Assembly: GCA_002009475.1 (NCBI GenBank)
Contig: AYTS01000107.1
Span: 38,274 to 102,273 of the forward strand
From: Candidatus Brocadia carolinensis
GTDB taxonomy: Bacteria > Planctomycetota > Brocadiia > Brocadiales > Brocadiaceae
DNA: 64,000 bases
Reading direction: 5' to 3'
Part shown: positions 27,622-37,057 of the stretch, piece after piece
Numbering within the stretch: the first letter of the stretch is position 1
Layout of the letters: each line of letters starts with the position of its first letter
The notes under the pieces: generated by a model
Told to the model about the DNA's origin: nothing
Database searches by the model: none
Seen by the model: the letters and a program-made list of their open reading frames with translations, nothing else
Made by a program: the position numbers and the translations under genes

Positions 27622-29680
27622 ATGGCAATAGTCATAAAAAAGGATTCATGTTACACTCTTTCGACATCCCTTGAAAAAGAGTGGCTGGAAACCAACGGCA
27701 TTGGCGGCTATGCCTCTTCAACGATATCTGGGGCAAATACCAGAAGGTATCATGGGCTTCTCATGGCAGCCACAAAGCCTCCCCTGGGACGCGCCCTGCT
27801 ACTCTCGAAACTCGAGGAGTTCTTCTGCCTTGGAGACAAAGAAATTCCTCTTTCTACGAATATCTACCCGAACGCAGTCTATCCGGAGGGCTATAAAAAT
27901 TTTGTCCAGTTCAGCTTGAATCCTTTTCCTGTCTTCGATTATTCTCTGAACGGAATACCTGTCAAAAAAACGGTGTTCATGGTTCATGGGGAAAACACTA
28001 CCATAATTCTTTATCAGGTGCAGGGTAAGGGCAAACAGCCGTTTGGCTCTACGTTAAAAGTGAGGGTTATGATTGCATTTCGTGATTATCACGGTATCAC
28101 CCATGAGAACCCGTATTTGAAACCCGGTTATAAAATCCTGAGCAACGGGATGTGCATACAACCATACGATACGCTTCCGCCCCTGTATCTTTTTCATAAT
28201 GCCCACGCAATAGACAGGACTTGCTTTTGGTATAAAAATATGGAATATCCGAAGGAGATGGAACGTGGACTTGAGGCCTACGAAGACCATTTCAGCCCGT
28301 TTGCCGTGCACTTCGATTTGAACAAAGGGACAGATTTCTTTGTTGTGGCATCTACGAAGGAATACGATAAAGTAGATATATTTGAGTTATTAAACAGGGA
28401 ATCTGTTCGCAGAAAAAAATATCTGCACGGCACAAGCCAGGCACCACCAAACACCCATTCCCGTCTCTTCCTCTTCACAAACACATGGGGAGGGCAAAGA
28501 GGGAGAGAAAAAACTCACCACGTTGATTGAATCCCTTTTGGCCGTTTCCGACAGTTTTATCGTAAAGCGGGAAGATGATAAAAAGAGCATCATTGCCGGA
28601 TATCACTGGTTTGGAGACTGGGGCCGGGATACGATGATCTCACTGCCGGGACTTACCCTGGTGCAAGGAAGATATGAAGATGCCCTGAAGATATTGCTTT
28701 CCTATGCCCGTTATGCAGACAAGGGAATGATACCGAACCGGTTCCCCGATTCTGGCGAACATCCGGAGTACAATACCGTTGATGCGTCATTATGGTATAT
28801 CCATGCGGTATATCAGTACTTTCGGTTTACAAAAGATTTAAAGACTATTCAAAAAGAGCTGTATGGTGTTTTGCAAGAAATTGTTGAGTATTACATGAAG
28901 GGTACTCGCTATAACATACATATGGAACCAGACAGCTTGATTTACGCGGGTATTGAAGGGGTGCAACTGACCTGGATGGACGCGAAGGTGGGCGACTGGG
29001 TGGTAACGCCGCGGAAAGGAAAAGCAGTAGAGATCAACGCCTTGTGGTATAACGCCTTGAAGATCATGTCGTTTCTTGCGCGTGAAATGAACTTACCCGG
29101 AGAAAGCGCAAAATATGATAATTTAGCTGGGAGAGCAGCAAAATCATTTCGTGATGTCTTTTGGTATGATGAGGGACAATATCTGTATGACTTTATTGAT
29201 GGTGCAATAAAAAATAGCTCCATTCGCCCGAATCAGCTATTTGCGGTAAGCCTGCCTTATCCAATGCTGTCGGAGATGCAGCAGAGATTAGTTGTTGCGG
29301 TTGTGAAAGAGCATCTGTTAACACCACGGGGTTTACGAAGTTTATCACCACGGGATAATGACTATGTCGGTTGTTATCAAGGAAATCCATACGAAAGAGA
29401 CAGGGCATACCATCAGGGTACGGTGTGGGCATGGTTGATAGGCCCGTACATCTCTGCCTACGCTAATGCTTATGCAGGAGAGAAAGAAACGATACCCTAT
29501 ATCAAAAGACTTTTTTTGCCATGGTATGAACATCTGTTTGAGGCTGGATTAGGAACGATTTCTGAGATATTTGACGGTGATTCTCCTCATATTCCCCGCG
29601 GTTGCATTTCTCAGGCATGGAGCGTAGGAGAGATCTTGCGGGCATACTTTGAGCATGTGCATGAAACAGAGGATGCTTAA
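27622..29680 (+). CDS. Amylo-alpha-1,6-glucosidase (glycogen debranching enzyme), frameshifted
   Basis: About 686 residues after correction. N-terminal beta domain (WLETNGIGGYASSTISGANTR, RRYHGLL) and C-terminal GH133-type alpha-barrel with WFGDWGRDTMISLPGL, VDASLWYIHAVYQY, and YQGNPYERDRAYHQGTVWAW; catalytic acidic residues lie in these segments. Hydrolyses alpha-1,6 branch points of glycogen. The ATG at 27622 has a GAAAG site; a TTG at 27589 is an alternative. The frame slips at an A6 run near 28504-28509, between the two domains. Glycogen storage is known in anammox bacteria; no other glycogen gene lies nearby. Confidence 0.85.
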
Positions 29681-29738
29681 GGTTTATGCGTATTCTGCGG
29701 ATAATCCGAAGGAGCCGCGATGCATGGCCGGGTTTTGA

Positions 29739-29936
29739 TCTTACGGTGAGGAAGGTCTTGAACAATTGGCAACCATTCGTTCGATGGAAGTGATCATGAA
29801 AGGCCAAAATGCACATTGCCAGAAGATACCACGCCCGCGACAACAATCACGTGAATTATTAGAGGCATTGCAGATAAAGTTGCCGGATGCATTGTCATGC
29901 CGGGAGATACGAGGAGCATTAAAAATCAGTTCATGA
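29739..29936 (+). pseudogene. C-terminal remnant of a transposase
   Basis: A stop-free frame reads EEGLEQLATIRSMEV then RPRQQSRELLEALQIKLP and ends ALKISS at the TGA 29934-29936. The RPRQQSRELLEALQIKLP part looks like the tail of DDE transposases of the IS1634 type. There is no start and no catalytic part. Family naming is tentative. Confidence 0.35.
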
Positions 29937-29984
29937 TGTTATGATAGCGACCGAGGAGTCACGAGAAAAAAACTTCCTGTTCGC

Positions 29985-30030
29985 AGGAAAAGCCACTAAA
30001 GATAAGGCTTTTCCTGTCTTTTTAGTTTTT
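29985..30030 (+). terminator. Rho-independent terminator with an overlapping UUCG hairpin
   Basis: AGGAAAAGCC (29985-29994) pairs perfectly with GGCTTTTCCT (30006-30015), followed by GTCTTTTTAGTTTTT. Just upstream, TTCCTG (29974-29979) can pair with CAGGAA (29984-29989) around a TTCG loop; this uses bases of the terminator stem, so the two cannot form together. It closes the debranching enzyme or transposase-relic transcript. Confidence 0.75.
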
Positions 30031-30159
30031 ATTTAGGGAGTGAACATCCGTTGAGGGTCAAAGGTGTGCAGCATTTTTCGTAGCTCCTATTATTATGGGT
30101 TTTTACGGAACCAGTTTTACGCAATTTCCTAACCGGACAACGTTGACTAAGTTTAGGTA

Positions 30160-30224
30160 TAGGAATTTCAATTCACATCCATCCCATAACGGGGGGAAAG
30201 TCGCCGAAGGCCTAATTCAAGATA
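30160..30224 (+). repeat. Dispersed intergenic repeat, copy 1
   Basis: AGGAATTTCAATTCAC, then a G-run and AAAGTCGCCGAAGGCCTAATT. A second copy with the same order of elements is at 55528-55592, also between genes. The GGC-rich core can form a GCCGAAGGC stem. Function unknown. Confidence 0.5.
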
Positions 30225-30360
30225 TGCTGTTGCATTATTTCATTTGCAAAAATAAAGAGAATTCGAAAAAACCTCTATTTTTTAGTTTCCCTGTGATACA
30301 ATTATTTGTGATAACGAAATAAAACATCTTTTCTGATGCAATTATATAATAAGAAAATTC

Positions 30361-31605
30361 ATGCTTATCCATAAGTTGCAAGACGAAATTAACAAGTGCG
30401 CCAAATGCGGCAAATGCCGATCAATCTGCCCCGTCTTTATCGAGACGGGTAACGAATCTATGGTAGCGCGAGGCCGCATCAGCCTAGCCGAGGCATTACG
30501 AAACGGCGAAATTTTTCACACAGAACTCTTGAGAGATTACCTTCTCTCCTGTAAAAAATGCCTCCGATGCTCCAGTATCTGCCCCTCAGGTGTTGATTAC
30601 GATCGCATCATCCAAACGATGCTTGACGATTCGGCAAATCACCTTGGAATATGGCTGATACCACGACTAATATTCAGGCTATTCCTGACCCGCCGGTGGC
30701 TCTTTAACCTGCTTTTAAAAACTGCCCGGATCTTTCAAAGTCTTGTCCCTTTAAAACGTCACGGCACCATGCGACACCTCCCCTTTATGCTTATGGGTGG
30801 CAGATGGATTCCACCTTTAGCAAAGAAACCGGTATTAAAAAACCATCGAAATACGAAGAAGATAAAAGATTCGAAAATGAAGGTGGGATTTTACGTGGGC
30901 TGTCTTATCAATTACGTCTATACCGACATTGCCGATGCAGTTATTGAGGTATTAAACCACCTTGGGGTAGAGGTTGTTGTCCCCCCAGGGCAATTGTGCT
31001 GCGGCATTCCCGCAAGATCCCTGGGGGACGTCAAAACGGCACGAAGGTTGGCGGAAATAAATGTGGAGGTATTTGAGAAGGCCAACGTCGATTTTATTGT
31101 CAATGCGTGTGCTACTTGCGGAAGGACACTGAAAAGAGATTATCCCCATATCCTGGGCAATCGCGCCTTAAAATTCACGGATAAAATATATGATATATCC
31201 GAGTTTATTGAAAAATACTTTTCATACGAAACAAAGAGACTTGATACGAAAATTACGTATCATGATCCGTGTCATCTCTACTGGGGCCAGAACATTTCAA
31301 AACAGCCCAGGGATATTTTGAAACGGTCTTCTACGTTTCGGGAGATGGAAACTCCTGAACGATGCTGCGGCGGAGGTGGGGTATTTAATTTGTTGCACTA
31401 TGATTTATCCACAAAAATTGGTGAGTACAAGGCAAACGCCATCAACAAAAGCGGAGCGGATATTGTGGCAACAGGCTGTCCCGGCTGTCGGCTTCAAATC
31501 GAAGATCTTCTTGCCGCGAAGAGTTCTCCCGCGAAATGTACACATACGATACAGGTATTGCGAGATGCTATGCTGCAACACTCCCTTGTTAAAAAATGTT
31601 TGTAA
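30361..31605 (+). CDS. GlcF-like iron-sulfur oxidoreductase subunit (CCG domains)
   Basis: 414 residues. Two N-terminal 4Fe-4S motifs (CAKCGKCRSICP near 13-24 and CKKCLRCSSICP near 63-74), then two CCG domains (about 180-265 and 300-395) with CCGIPARS and CCGGGGVFN. This is the architecture of glycolate oxidase subunit GlcF and of lactate or heterodisulfide reductase-type electron carriers. No GlcD-like FAD subunit is adjacent, so its electron donor is unknown. Likely peripheral membrane or cytoplasmic. Flanked by terminators on both sides, hence monocistronic. Confidence 0.82.
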   Translation: MLIHKLQDEINKCAKCGKCRSICPVFIETGNESMVARGRISLAEALRNGEIFHTELLRDYLLSCKKCLRCSSICPSGVDYDRIIQTMLDDSANHLGIWLIPRLIFRLFLTRRWLFNLLLKTARIFQSLVPLKRHGTMRHLPFMLMGGRWIPPLAKKPVLKNHRNTKKIKDSKMKVGFYVGCLINYVYTDIADAVIEVLNHLGVEVVVPPGQLCCGIPARSLGDVKTARRLAEINVEVFEKANVDFIVNACATCGRTLKRDYPHILGNRALKFTDKIYDISEFIEKYFSYETKRLDTKITYHDPCHLYWGQNISKQPRDILKRSSTFREMETPERCCGGGGVFNLLHYDLSTKIGEYKANAINKSGADIVATGCPGCRLQIEDLLAAKSSPAKCTHTIQVLRDAMLQHSLVKKCL

Positions 31606-31723
31606 CAAATATTTTTAAGTCATATGCAGCGTCATATCCAGTATACAGCGAACCAATGCTTTGCAGCGCTATGAATATTTCATTTGCTTTTTTATTGAAG
31701 TAAATTGAATTGAAAAATAAAAA

Positions 31724-31776
31724 AGCCTTACGGTACAATGTTTATATACAACATCATTGGCAGTAAGGCTATCTTT
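31724..31776. terminator. Bidirectional terminator between converging genes
   Basis: AGCCTTAC (31724-31731) pairs with GTAAGGCT (31763-31770), with an inner ATGTT/AACAT stem (31738-31742 with 31750-31754). AAAAAA precedes and ATCTTTTC follows, so it can end transcripts from both the GlcF-like gene and the cysteine desulfurase-like gene. Confidence 0.65.
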
Positions 31777-31981
31777 TCTCTTAATGGGAGAATTCTCTGG
31801 TACTTCCCTATAAAGACAGGGATCCTTTCCTTCGCGCCCTCTCCCGCTCACTCAGGGTTTACCTTTATCGTGGTGTTCCTGATTGACTTGAAATTTAGAT
31901 CCTGCAAGAACTTCTCTTTTAGAATTGATTTCGGGTTCTTGAAGCTGTTGTGAACAGTTTTTTGCTATTTAAATTTTTGGG

Positions 31982-33158
31982 TTAATTTCCCTTTTGCCTT
32001 TGATGGTAGAGAGGTGACATCTCCCGCAGGCGTTCAACGGTAGGTGGCAGTTTTTCCAGAACGTATTTAACATCGTCCCCGGAATTGTCGATACCTAAAC
32101 TAAAAAGAACGGTTCCCTGAGCGAGTGCTGCATCAACACCGGTAGCCATAATAACGTGCGATGCCTTGAGCGAACGCGATGTGCAAGCAGAGCCGCTGGA
32201 AATCGCAATACCCTGCATATCGAGGAATAGTAATATCGATTCGCCTTCAATATACTCGATACATAAACTGAGATTTCCCGGGAGACGATTCTTTGGATGA
32301 CCATTGACATATACATGAGGAATGTTTTTTAAGATTCCGTCTCTTAACATATCCCTTAATCCCTGAACCTTATTCAAGCGCTGATCCATTTCCAGCCTTG
32401 CCAGTTCTGCCGCTTTCCCCATACCCACAATGCCGACAATATTTTCCGTTCCCGCCCTGCGGCCGCCTTCCTGGACACCCCCTTCCATGAGGGGAAGTAT
32501 CCTTACCCCTTCCCTTACATAAAGCGCCCCAATTCCTGACGGGCCATAGAACTGGTTGGCAGACATGCTCAGGACATCGATGTGGGCTTTCCCGACATCA
32601 ATGGGTATGTTTCCCGCCGCAGCAACCGCATCGGTATGGAAATAGATACCCTTTTCTCTGGTAATCGCACCAATCTCCTTGACGGGTTCAATCGTCCCAA
32701 TCTCCCCGTTCGCAGACATGATTGACACCATGATCGTTGTAGGGGTTATGGCCTTCTTTACTTCGTCCGGGTTTACTACCCCGTACTTGTCTACCGGTAA
32801 GTATGTGACGCTGTATCCTGACTTTTCAAGTGATTTTAAGGGATTCAATATCGAAAAGTGCTCTATTTCGGAAGTAATAATATGGTTCCCCTTTTTTTTT
32901 ATGCGCTGCCAATATGCCCTTCAGTGCGAAATTATTGGCCTCCGTGCCGCTTGACGTGAAGATGATTTCATTTGGCTTTGCGTTAATAAGATTGGCTATC
33001 TGTCCGCGCGCTGTCTGGATGGCCTCACTGGTGGCCCTTCCAAATTGATGCAAATTAGAAGGGTTGCCAAAACCCTCTTGTAAAAATGGAGTTATTGCCT
33101 CTATCACTTTTGGGTGCATAGGAGTGCCTGAAACATTGTCCATATATATCTTTGTCAT
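31982..33158 (-). CDS. Cysteine desulfurase homologue lacking the PLP lysine (frameshifted)
   Basis: NifS/IscS fold, about 391 residues after correction of nine T (32892-32900). Kept: N-terminal IYMDNVSGTPMHPKV, SSGTEANNFALKG, the His of TSEIEH, the RRAGTEN arginine and the sulfur-accepting Cys in SSGSACTSRSLKASHV. Changed: the Schiff-base site usually read as HK before xYGPKG is NQ (SANQFYGPSG; Gln codon 32552-32554), and the conserved Gln of DAVQ is Ala (DAVAAAG). Without the lysine it cannot form the internal aldimine, so normal desulfurase activity is unlikely. Archaeoglobus IscS is a known lysine-less relative that may act in cluster assembly by its Cys. No iscU gene is nearby. Confidence 0.85.
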
Positions 33159-34191
33159 AGTATTTTCCTGTGTAGAGTGAAAAAAATGAATTCCGAAAAG
33201 TTGACAACTTCTTTCATTATATCATCTTCCTCCTTTAATCCAACTATTTAGTGTCTGAACGAAAAACACGCCTTTTTTTGAAAAATATGGGAGTAGTTTT
33301 GCACTTACGACAATCTTTCTTAGCCATTTGGCGTTAGACTTTTGCCTGAGGTAAGGTTCTTTTCCTTCATTTTAGATTTGCCTAAAGATAGCATCTCCCC
33401 TTCCCTGCTGTTTTTCCCGGTTTTTTAACCTGCCTTTCGCCCTCTTTTCCTTGTTTTGTCAGCCTTGCCTTTGTGCTTCGTGACGTGCTCAAAAGTAGCT
33501 TAAAGGTTTTTCATGCGAAACACCTTGTCTCTTCATGAATGATACTTAGCTGTTAGAGAATTTCATCCCAAGACGTAATTCCGCCCTCGGTCATATGGAT
33601 TACCCATCCCCGTTTTCACGAGGACATACGTTCCCTTCGTGATGCAGTTCAAGCGCACTATTAAAGAGGTTTTACCTAATCTCCTGCATCATCTCCAACA
33701 ACGGACATTGCCAATGCTTACTGAGAAAGGGCAGTTGGCACGAAATAATACGCCATACTCATACACCCCAAAAGGTTGTCTGTCCCCCGAACTCCGTCTA
33801 CCCTTCACGGGAAATATGCTATCTTTCTACGCATACGCCTGTCTCTCAGCAGACAGGCGTTGCTCCATGGTATACGCTATAGGTACAAACTCCTCCACGA
33901 GAGCTTAGGCTCGCAGAAGTAGTATTTTTAACCACTCAGGCCCATGCTTCAAGGTACGCATTCTCTTGTCTCCTATATGCTTTGCAAGTAATCAGGAGAC
34001 AAGAGCTAGCAGGTTCTCAATAAAAGCCTCTCTGTCCTTTTTCCTCATTCTCATTACTGCTTCTATGATTTCATCTGCTGATATAGGCACTTTTAACTCC
34101 AGCATTTAGCCCAGAACCCTATTTTGGGTTTTGGAGTTAATTGTTTTTAAAATCTCCAAGGATTTCTTTGGAGGTTTACTGGACTAGATTT
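33159..34191. other. Structured non-coding stretch, probably a degraded mobile element
   Basis: About 1 kb with no recognised protein. Two perfect stems stand out: CGCCTGTC/GACAGGCG at 33837-33861 and CTCTTGTCTCCT/AGGAGACAAGAG at 33963-34005. The second overlaps the end of a 37-codon minus-strand frame. Near 34111-34134 CCAGAACCC/GGGTTTTGG forms another stem before T-rich sequence and may be a terminator for the PPC-domain gene. Identity of the element is unknown. Confidence 0.4.
33992..34105 (-). CDS. 37-residue antitoxin-like peptide
   Basis: ATG at 34105, stop TGA at 33992. The sequence MLELKVPISADEIIEAVMR, then MRKKDREAFIENLLAL, is amphipathic and resembles the N-terminal part of small antitoxins found with PIN-domain toxins in related genomes. 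No toxin follows, so it may be an orphan or truncated relic. Its last codons lie in the 12-bp stem. Confidence 0.35.
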   Translation of the reverse strand: MLELKVPISADEIIEAVMRMRKKDREAFIENLLALVS

Positions 34192-34192
34192 G

Positions 34193-34630
34193 CTAAAGCT
34201 TCAGGATGTTTAATCCGGATACAGGATCAAACTCCCTCACGGCATTGATACCGCTGAGTTCTATGATTACCGCCTCAAGCACAAGAAATGTCTGAGAATT
34301 TTCCCGCAGGCACCCAACCTTTACGGTGTCTTTTTTACCGAAAGCAGCATGAAAATGAACCTTTGGTTCGTTGTTTTGATAAAAGATCGTTCCGAAACCA
34401 ACGACTTCATGGCTTTCACCGAGTGCCCTCCATACAGGGGCTGGGGGTAATTCGTCTTTTTCCGGCCCCACAACGATCTTCCCCTCACGCATCCCTCCCA
34501 ACAGATAGAATGCGGCGCCGCTAATGTTTTCCTTTTTGGCTATGTTACTAAGATTGCCAAGGACGTCCTCTTTGTCTTCAAATCTTGCTACCAGCACTCT
34601 CCCTACTTTCCCTATCTGATATTTCATCAC
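34193..34630 (-). CDS. PPC/DUF296 domain protein
   Basis: 145 residues forming one PPC (plants and prokaryotes conserved) domain: LVARFEDKEDVLGNLSNIAK, SGAAFYLLGGMREGKI, GFGTIFYQNNEPKVHFHAAFG. The paired His residues in VHFHAAFG are the usual metal-binding site of bacterial members. These proteins are trimers, sometimes called DNA-binding by homology; the substrate or ligand is unknown. GTG (34630) or the next ATG (34627) is the start, after GGAGG. Confidence 0.8.
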   Translation of the reverse strand: MMKYQIGKVGRVLVARFEDKEDVLGNLSNIAKKENISGAAFYLLGGMREGKIVVGPEKDELPPAPVWRALGESHEVVGFGTIFYQNNEPKVHFHAAFGKKDTVKVGCLRENSQTFLVLEAVIIELSGINAVREFDPVSGLNILKL

Positions 34631-35461
34631 AAAGTCCTCCGTGCATAAATGATCGATTTGCTCATGAGCCTGCCGATTGATTCCTTATGGTTAGCTTAAA
34701 TAAATAAAATTATGGTGTCAATATGTAAAGTTAATTAAATACCCGAAAAAGGCTGAATTTTCCATTTCTTAACTCTTTTGATAATATGGATATAAAATCG
34801 CTTGACTTGGTTTAAAAGATTGTTTAGAATTTGCCATGAAATTTGAGCAACGTTGTTTAACGCAGCTTTGTGCTTCCAAAACAACGATGCAGTTTTATGA
34901 ATATGACCTCTTAGCCGTATACATTTTTGCATGGCTTTAATCTTAAATAAATTTTTGGGAAACTCTGATCTGAGAAAAAAATGTCACCACGAGTACTAAA
35001 TCTTTAAAAGAAATGGATTGGGAATATGAACAAAAGGCAGCATATCGATACTTTCCATAGTATGTAGGGTTTTACCAAAGAATTTTTGATGAATATCCAA
35101 TGTGCTGTTTGTGTCGAATGATTATCTATTGCCGGTAATTGTAGTATACTTTAAAGAAAATATTTAACACGTGCAATTGAGTTACTCCAGGGCAACAAGG
35201 CAAAAAGACAAAAAGATAATGACGCTCATAATGCATGCAACATTTCGTAAGAGTATCGAAAAGATAAGTATTAACGGTATGTTACAAACTTAATACTTAC
35301 CTTTGATAAGTATTTTCCTTAAAGAATCTATTATTCTTTTCCCATTCTGCTTCAGTTCACATCGACGTCTCACTCAGGTGGTATTTCTTCCAAAAGGCGC
35401 AGTTTTCCCGACCTTCGTTTCCCGTTATTAACTCGTAATAAATCCAGGGTTTTTATTATTT
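34631..35461. other. Intergenic region upstream of rny with an AAGTATT repeat cluster
   Basis: AAGTATTAA (35266-35274) faces TTAATACTT (35290-35298) and a third AAGTATT lies at 35308-35314, a possible operator for rny. A minus-strand frame of 65 codons at 34735-34932 is basic and could be the tail of an old transposase, but I cannot place it. No other gene is seen. Confidence 0.35.
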
Positions 35462-35497
35462 TTGGAGGATGAGTCCGAAAAACGACTTATACATAAA

Positions 35498-37054
35498 ATG
35501 CTAATATTTCAAATATTGCCATACCTCCTTCTTCCAGCATGCATTGCTATTGGATACTTTTTGTGTATTCTGGTATTCAGAAAAAAGCAAGCGGCCAGCG
35601 AAAAGAAGATAAAACATCTCATTGAAGAATCCGTTAGAGATGCTGAAAAAATCAAAAAAGAGGCTGATGTGGCAGCAAAAGCTGAACTGTACCAACGAAG
35701 GGAGGCTTTCGAAAAAGAAACACAAGAAACCAAGATGGAACTGAGGACGCAGGAAAAGCGGTTAAGCAAAAGAGAAGACAACCTCGAACGCAAAATGGAG
35801 TTATTAACAAAAAAGGAGCGCTATATTGATACTCTTTCGGCAAACTTTGCTCAGAAAGAAAAGAAATTAGACGAGAGGAGGTTGGATCTGGAAAAAACCA
35901 TAGAAGAGGAAAATAAAGCCCTTCTGAAAATATCCAACTTAGCCAGAGAAGAAGCTGAGAAACTTTTATTAACCCGGTTGGAAAAAGAACTCGACGTTAA
36001 ATGCTCCGAATTAATTTCGAAAAAAATTACCGACTCAAAAGAAAATGCCGAACAGACTGCCATATCGTTAATAAGCACGGCAATTCAACGATGCGCTGCA
36101 ACTCACACCGCCGAAAATATTGTAAGCTCCATCGAACTTCCTAATAATGAAATGAAAGGTCGTATCATTGGGCGTGAAGGAAGAAATATCCGAGCCTTTG
36201 AGAAGGCGACTGGTATTGACGTCATTGTGGATGACACTCCTGGCGTCATCGTCCTTTCAGGGTTTGATAGTGTTCGCCGCGAAATAGCGCGTCAATCAAT
36301 GGAAAAATTGATTATTGACGGGAGGATCCATCCGGCACATATTGAAGAAATTGTTAAGGAAACGGAAAAGGAAATTGAGCAGGTTATTCAGGAAACAGGA
36401 AAGCAAACGTGCTTTGATTTAGGGATTCATAACATTCATCAGGAGATCATAAAGCTTATTGGCAGACTCAAGTATCGGACGAGTTATGGACAAAATCAAT
36501 TGCAACATTCCATCGAAGTTGCTAACCTCATGGGGATTATTGCGGGAGAATTAAAACTGGACGTTCCGCTGGCAAAACGATGCGGTCTTTTGCACGACAT
36601 CGGTAAGGCTATTGGCCCGGAAATGGAAGGCACCCATGCCGTCGCCGGTGCAGATCTTGCAAAACGTTATGATGAAAGACATGAAGTCGTGAACGCAATT
36701 GCCGGACACCATGAGGAAGCGCCCGTTGAATCGGTCTATACGGTACTGGTAAGTGCGGCCGATGCCATTTCCGCAGGAAGGCCGGGGGCAAGGAGAGAGA
36801 CGTTAGAAAAATATATCAAACGACTTGAAAAGCTGGAAAGCATTGCAACCTCTTTTGGTGGTGTAGAAAGCGCCTATGCCATTCAGGCAGGAAGGGAAGT
36901 GCGTGTGATGGTATGTCCGGACAAGACCAATGACAAGGCCGCTGCCAAGATGTGTTACGACATCGCCAGAGAAATTGAAGGACAGTTAGAATATCCCGGA
37001 GAGGTCGTTGTTACCGTAATTCGGGAAACCCGTTTTGTTGAACACGCAAAGTAG
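35498..37054 (+). CDS. rny: Ribonuclease Y
   Basis: Membrane-anchored endoribonuclease that starts mRNA decay. From the ATG at 35498 about 518 residues: one N-terminal transmembrane helix (LPYLLLPACIAIGYFLCILVF), a long coiled coil (about 25-200), a KH domain with GRIIGREGRNIRAFE, and an HD domain with QHSIEVANLMG and LLHDIGKA carrying the metal-binding His-Asp pair. An upstream in-frame TTG (35462) would add twelve residues. mnmG starts 3 bases after its stop, so the two form an operon. Having both RNase Y and an RNase G/E is uncommon but occurs. Confidence 0.93.
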   Translation: MLIFQILPYLLLPACIAIGYFLCILVFRKKQAASEKKIKHLIEESVRDAEKIKKEADVAAKAELYQRREAFEKETQETKMELRTQEKRLSKREDNLERKMELLTKKERYIDTLSANFAQKEKKLDERRLDLEKTIEEENKALLKISNLAREEAEKLLLTRLEKELDVKCSELISKKITDSKENAEQTAISLISTAIQRCAATHTAENIVSSIELPNNEMKGRIIGREGRNIRAFEKATGIDVIVDDTPGVIVLSGFDSVRREIARQSMEKLIIDGRIHPAHIEEIVKETEKEIEQVIQETGKQTCFDLGIHNIHQEIIKLIGRLKYRTSYGQNQLQHSIEVANLMGIIAGELKLDVPLAKRCGLLHDIGKAIGPEMEGTHAVAGADLAKRYDERHEVVNAIAGHHEEAPVESVYTVLVSAADAISAGRPGARRETLEKYIKRLEKLESIATSFGGVESAYAIQAGREVRVMVCPDKTNDKAAAKMCYDIAREIEGQLEYPGEVVVTVIRETRFVEHAK

Positions 37055-37057
37055 TCT

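Noticed and set aside
30040..30090. C-terminal scrap of a GlcD-like FAD oxidase on the minus strand (LRKMLHTFDPQRMFTP)
   Set aside because: About 17 codons before upstream stops; opposite strand to the GlcF-like gene; could be chance.
33639..33908. Plus-strand frame of 89 codons
   Set aside because: No ribosome binding site, no family resemblance, and it includes one of the perfect stems; composition unlike neighbouring genes.
34735..34932. Minus-strand frame with basic residues (KRVKKWKIQPFSGI at the end)
   Set aside because: Looks like the tail of a transposase, but I cannot assign a family and there is no catalytic part.
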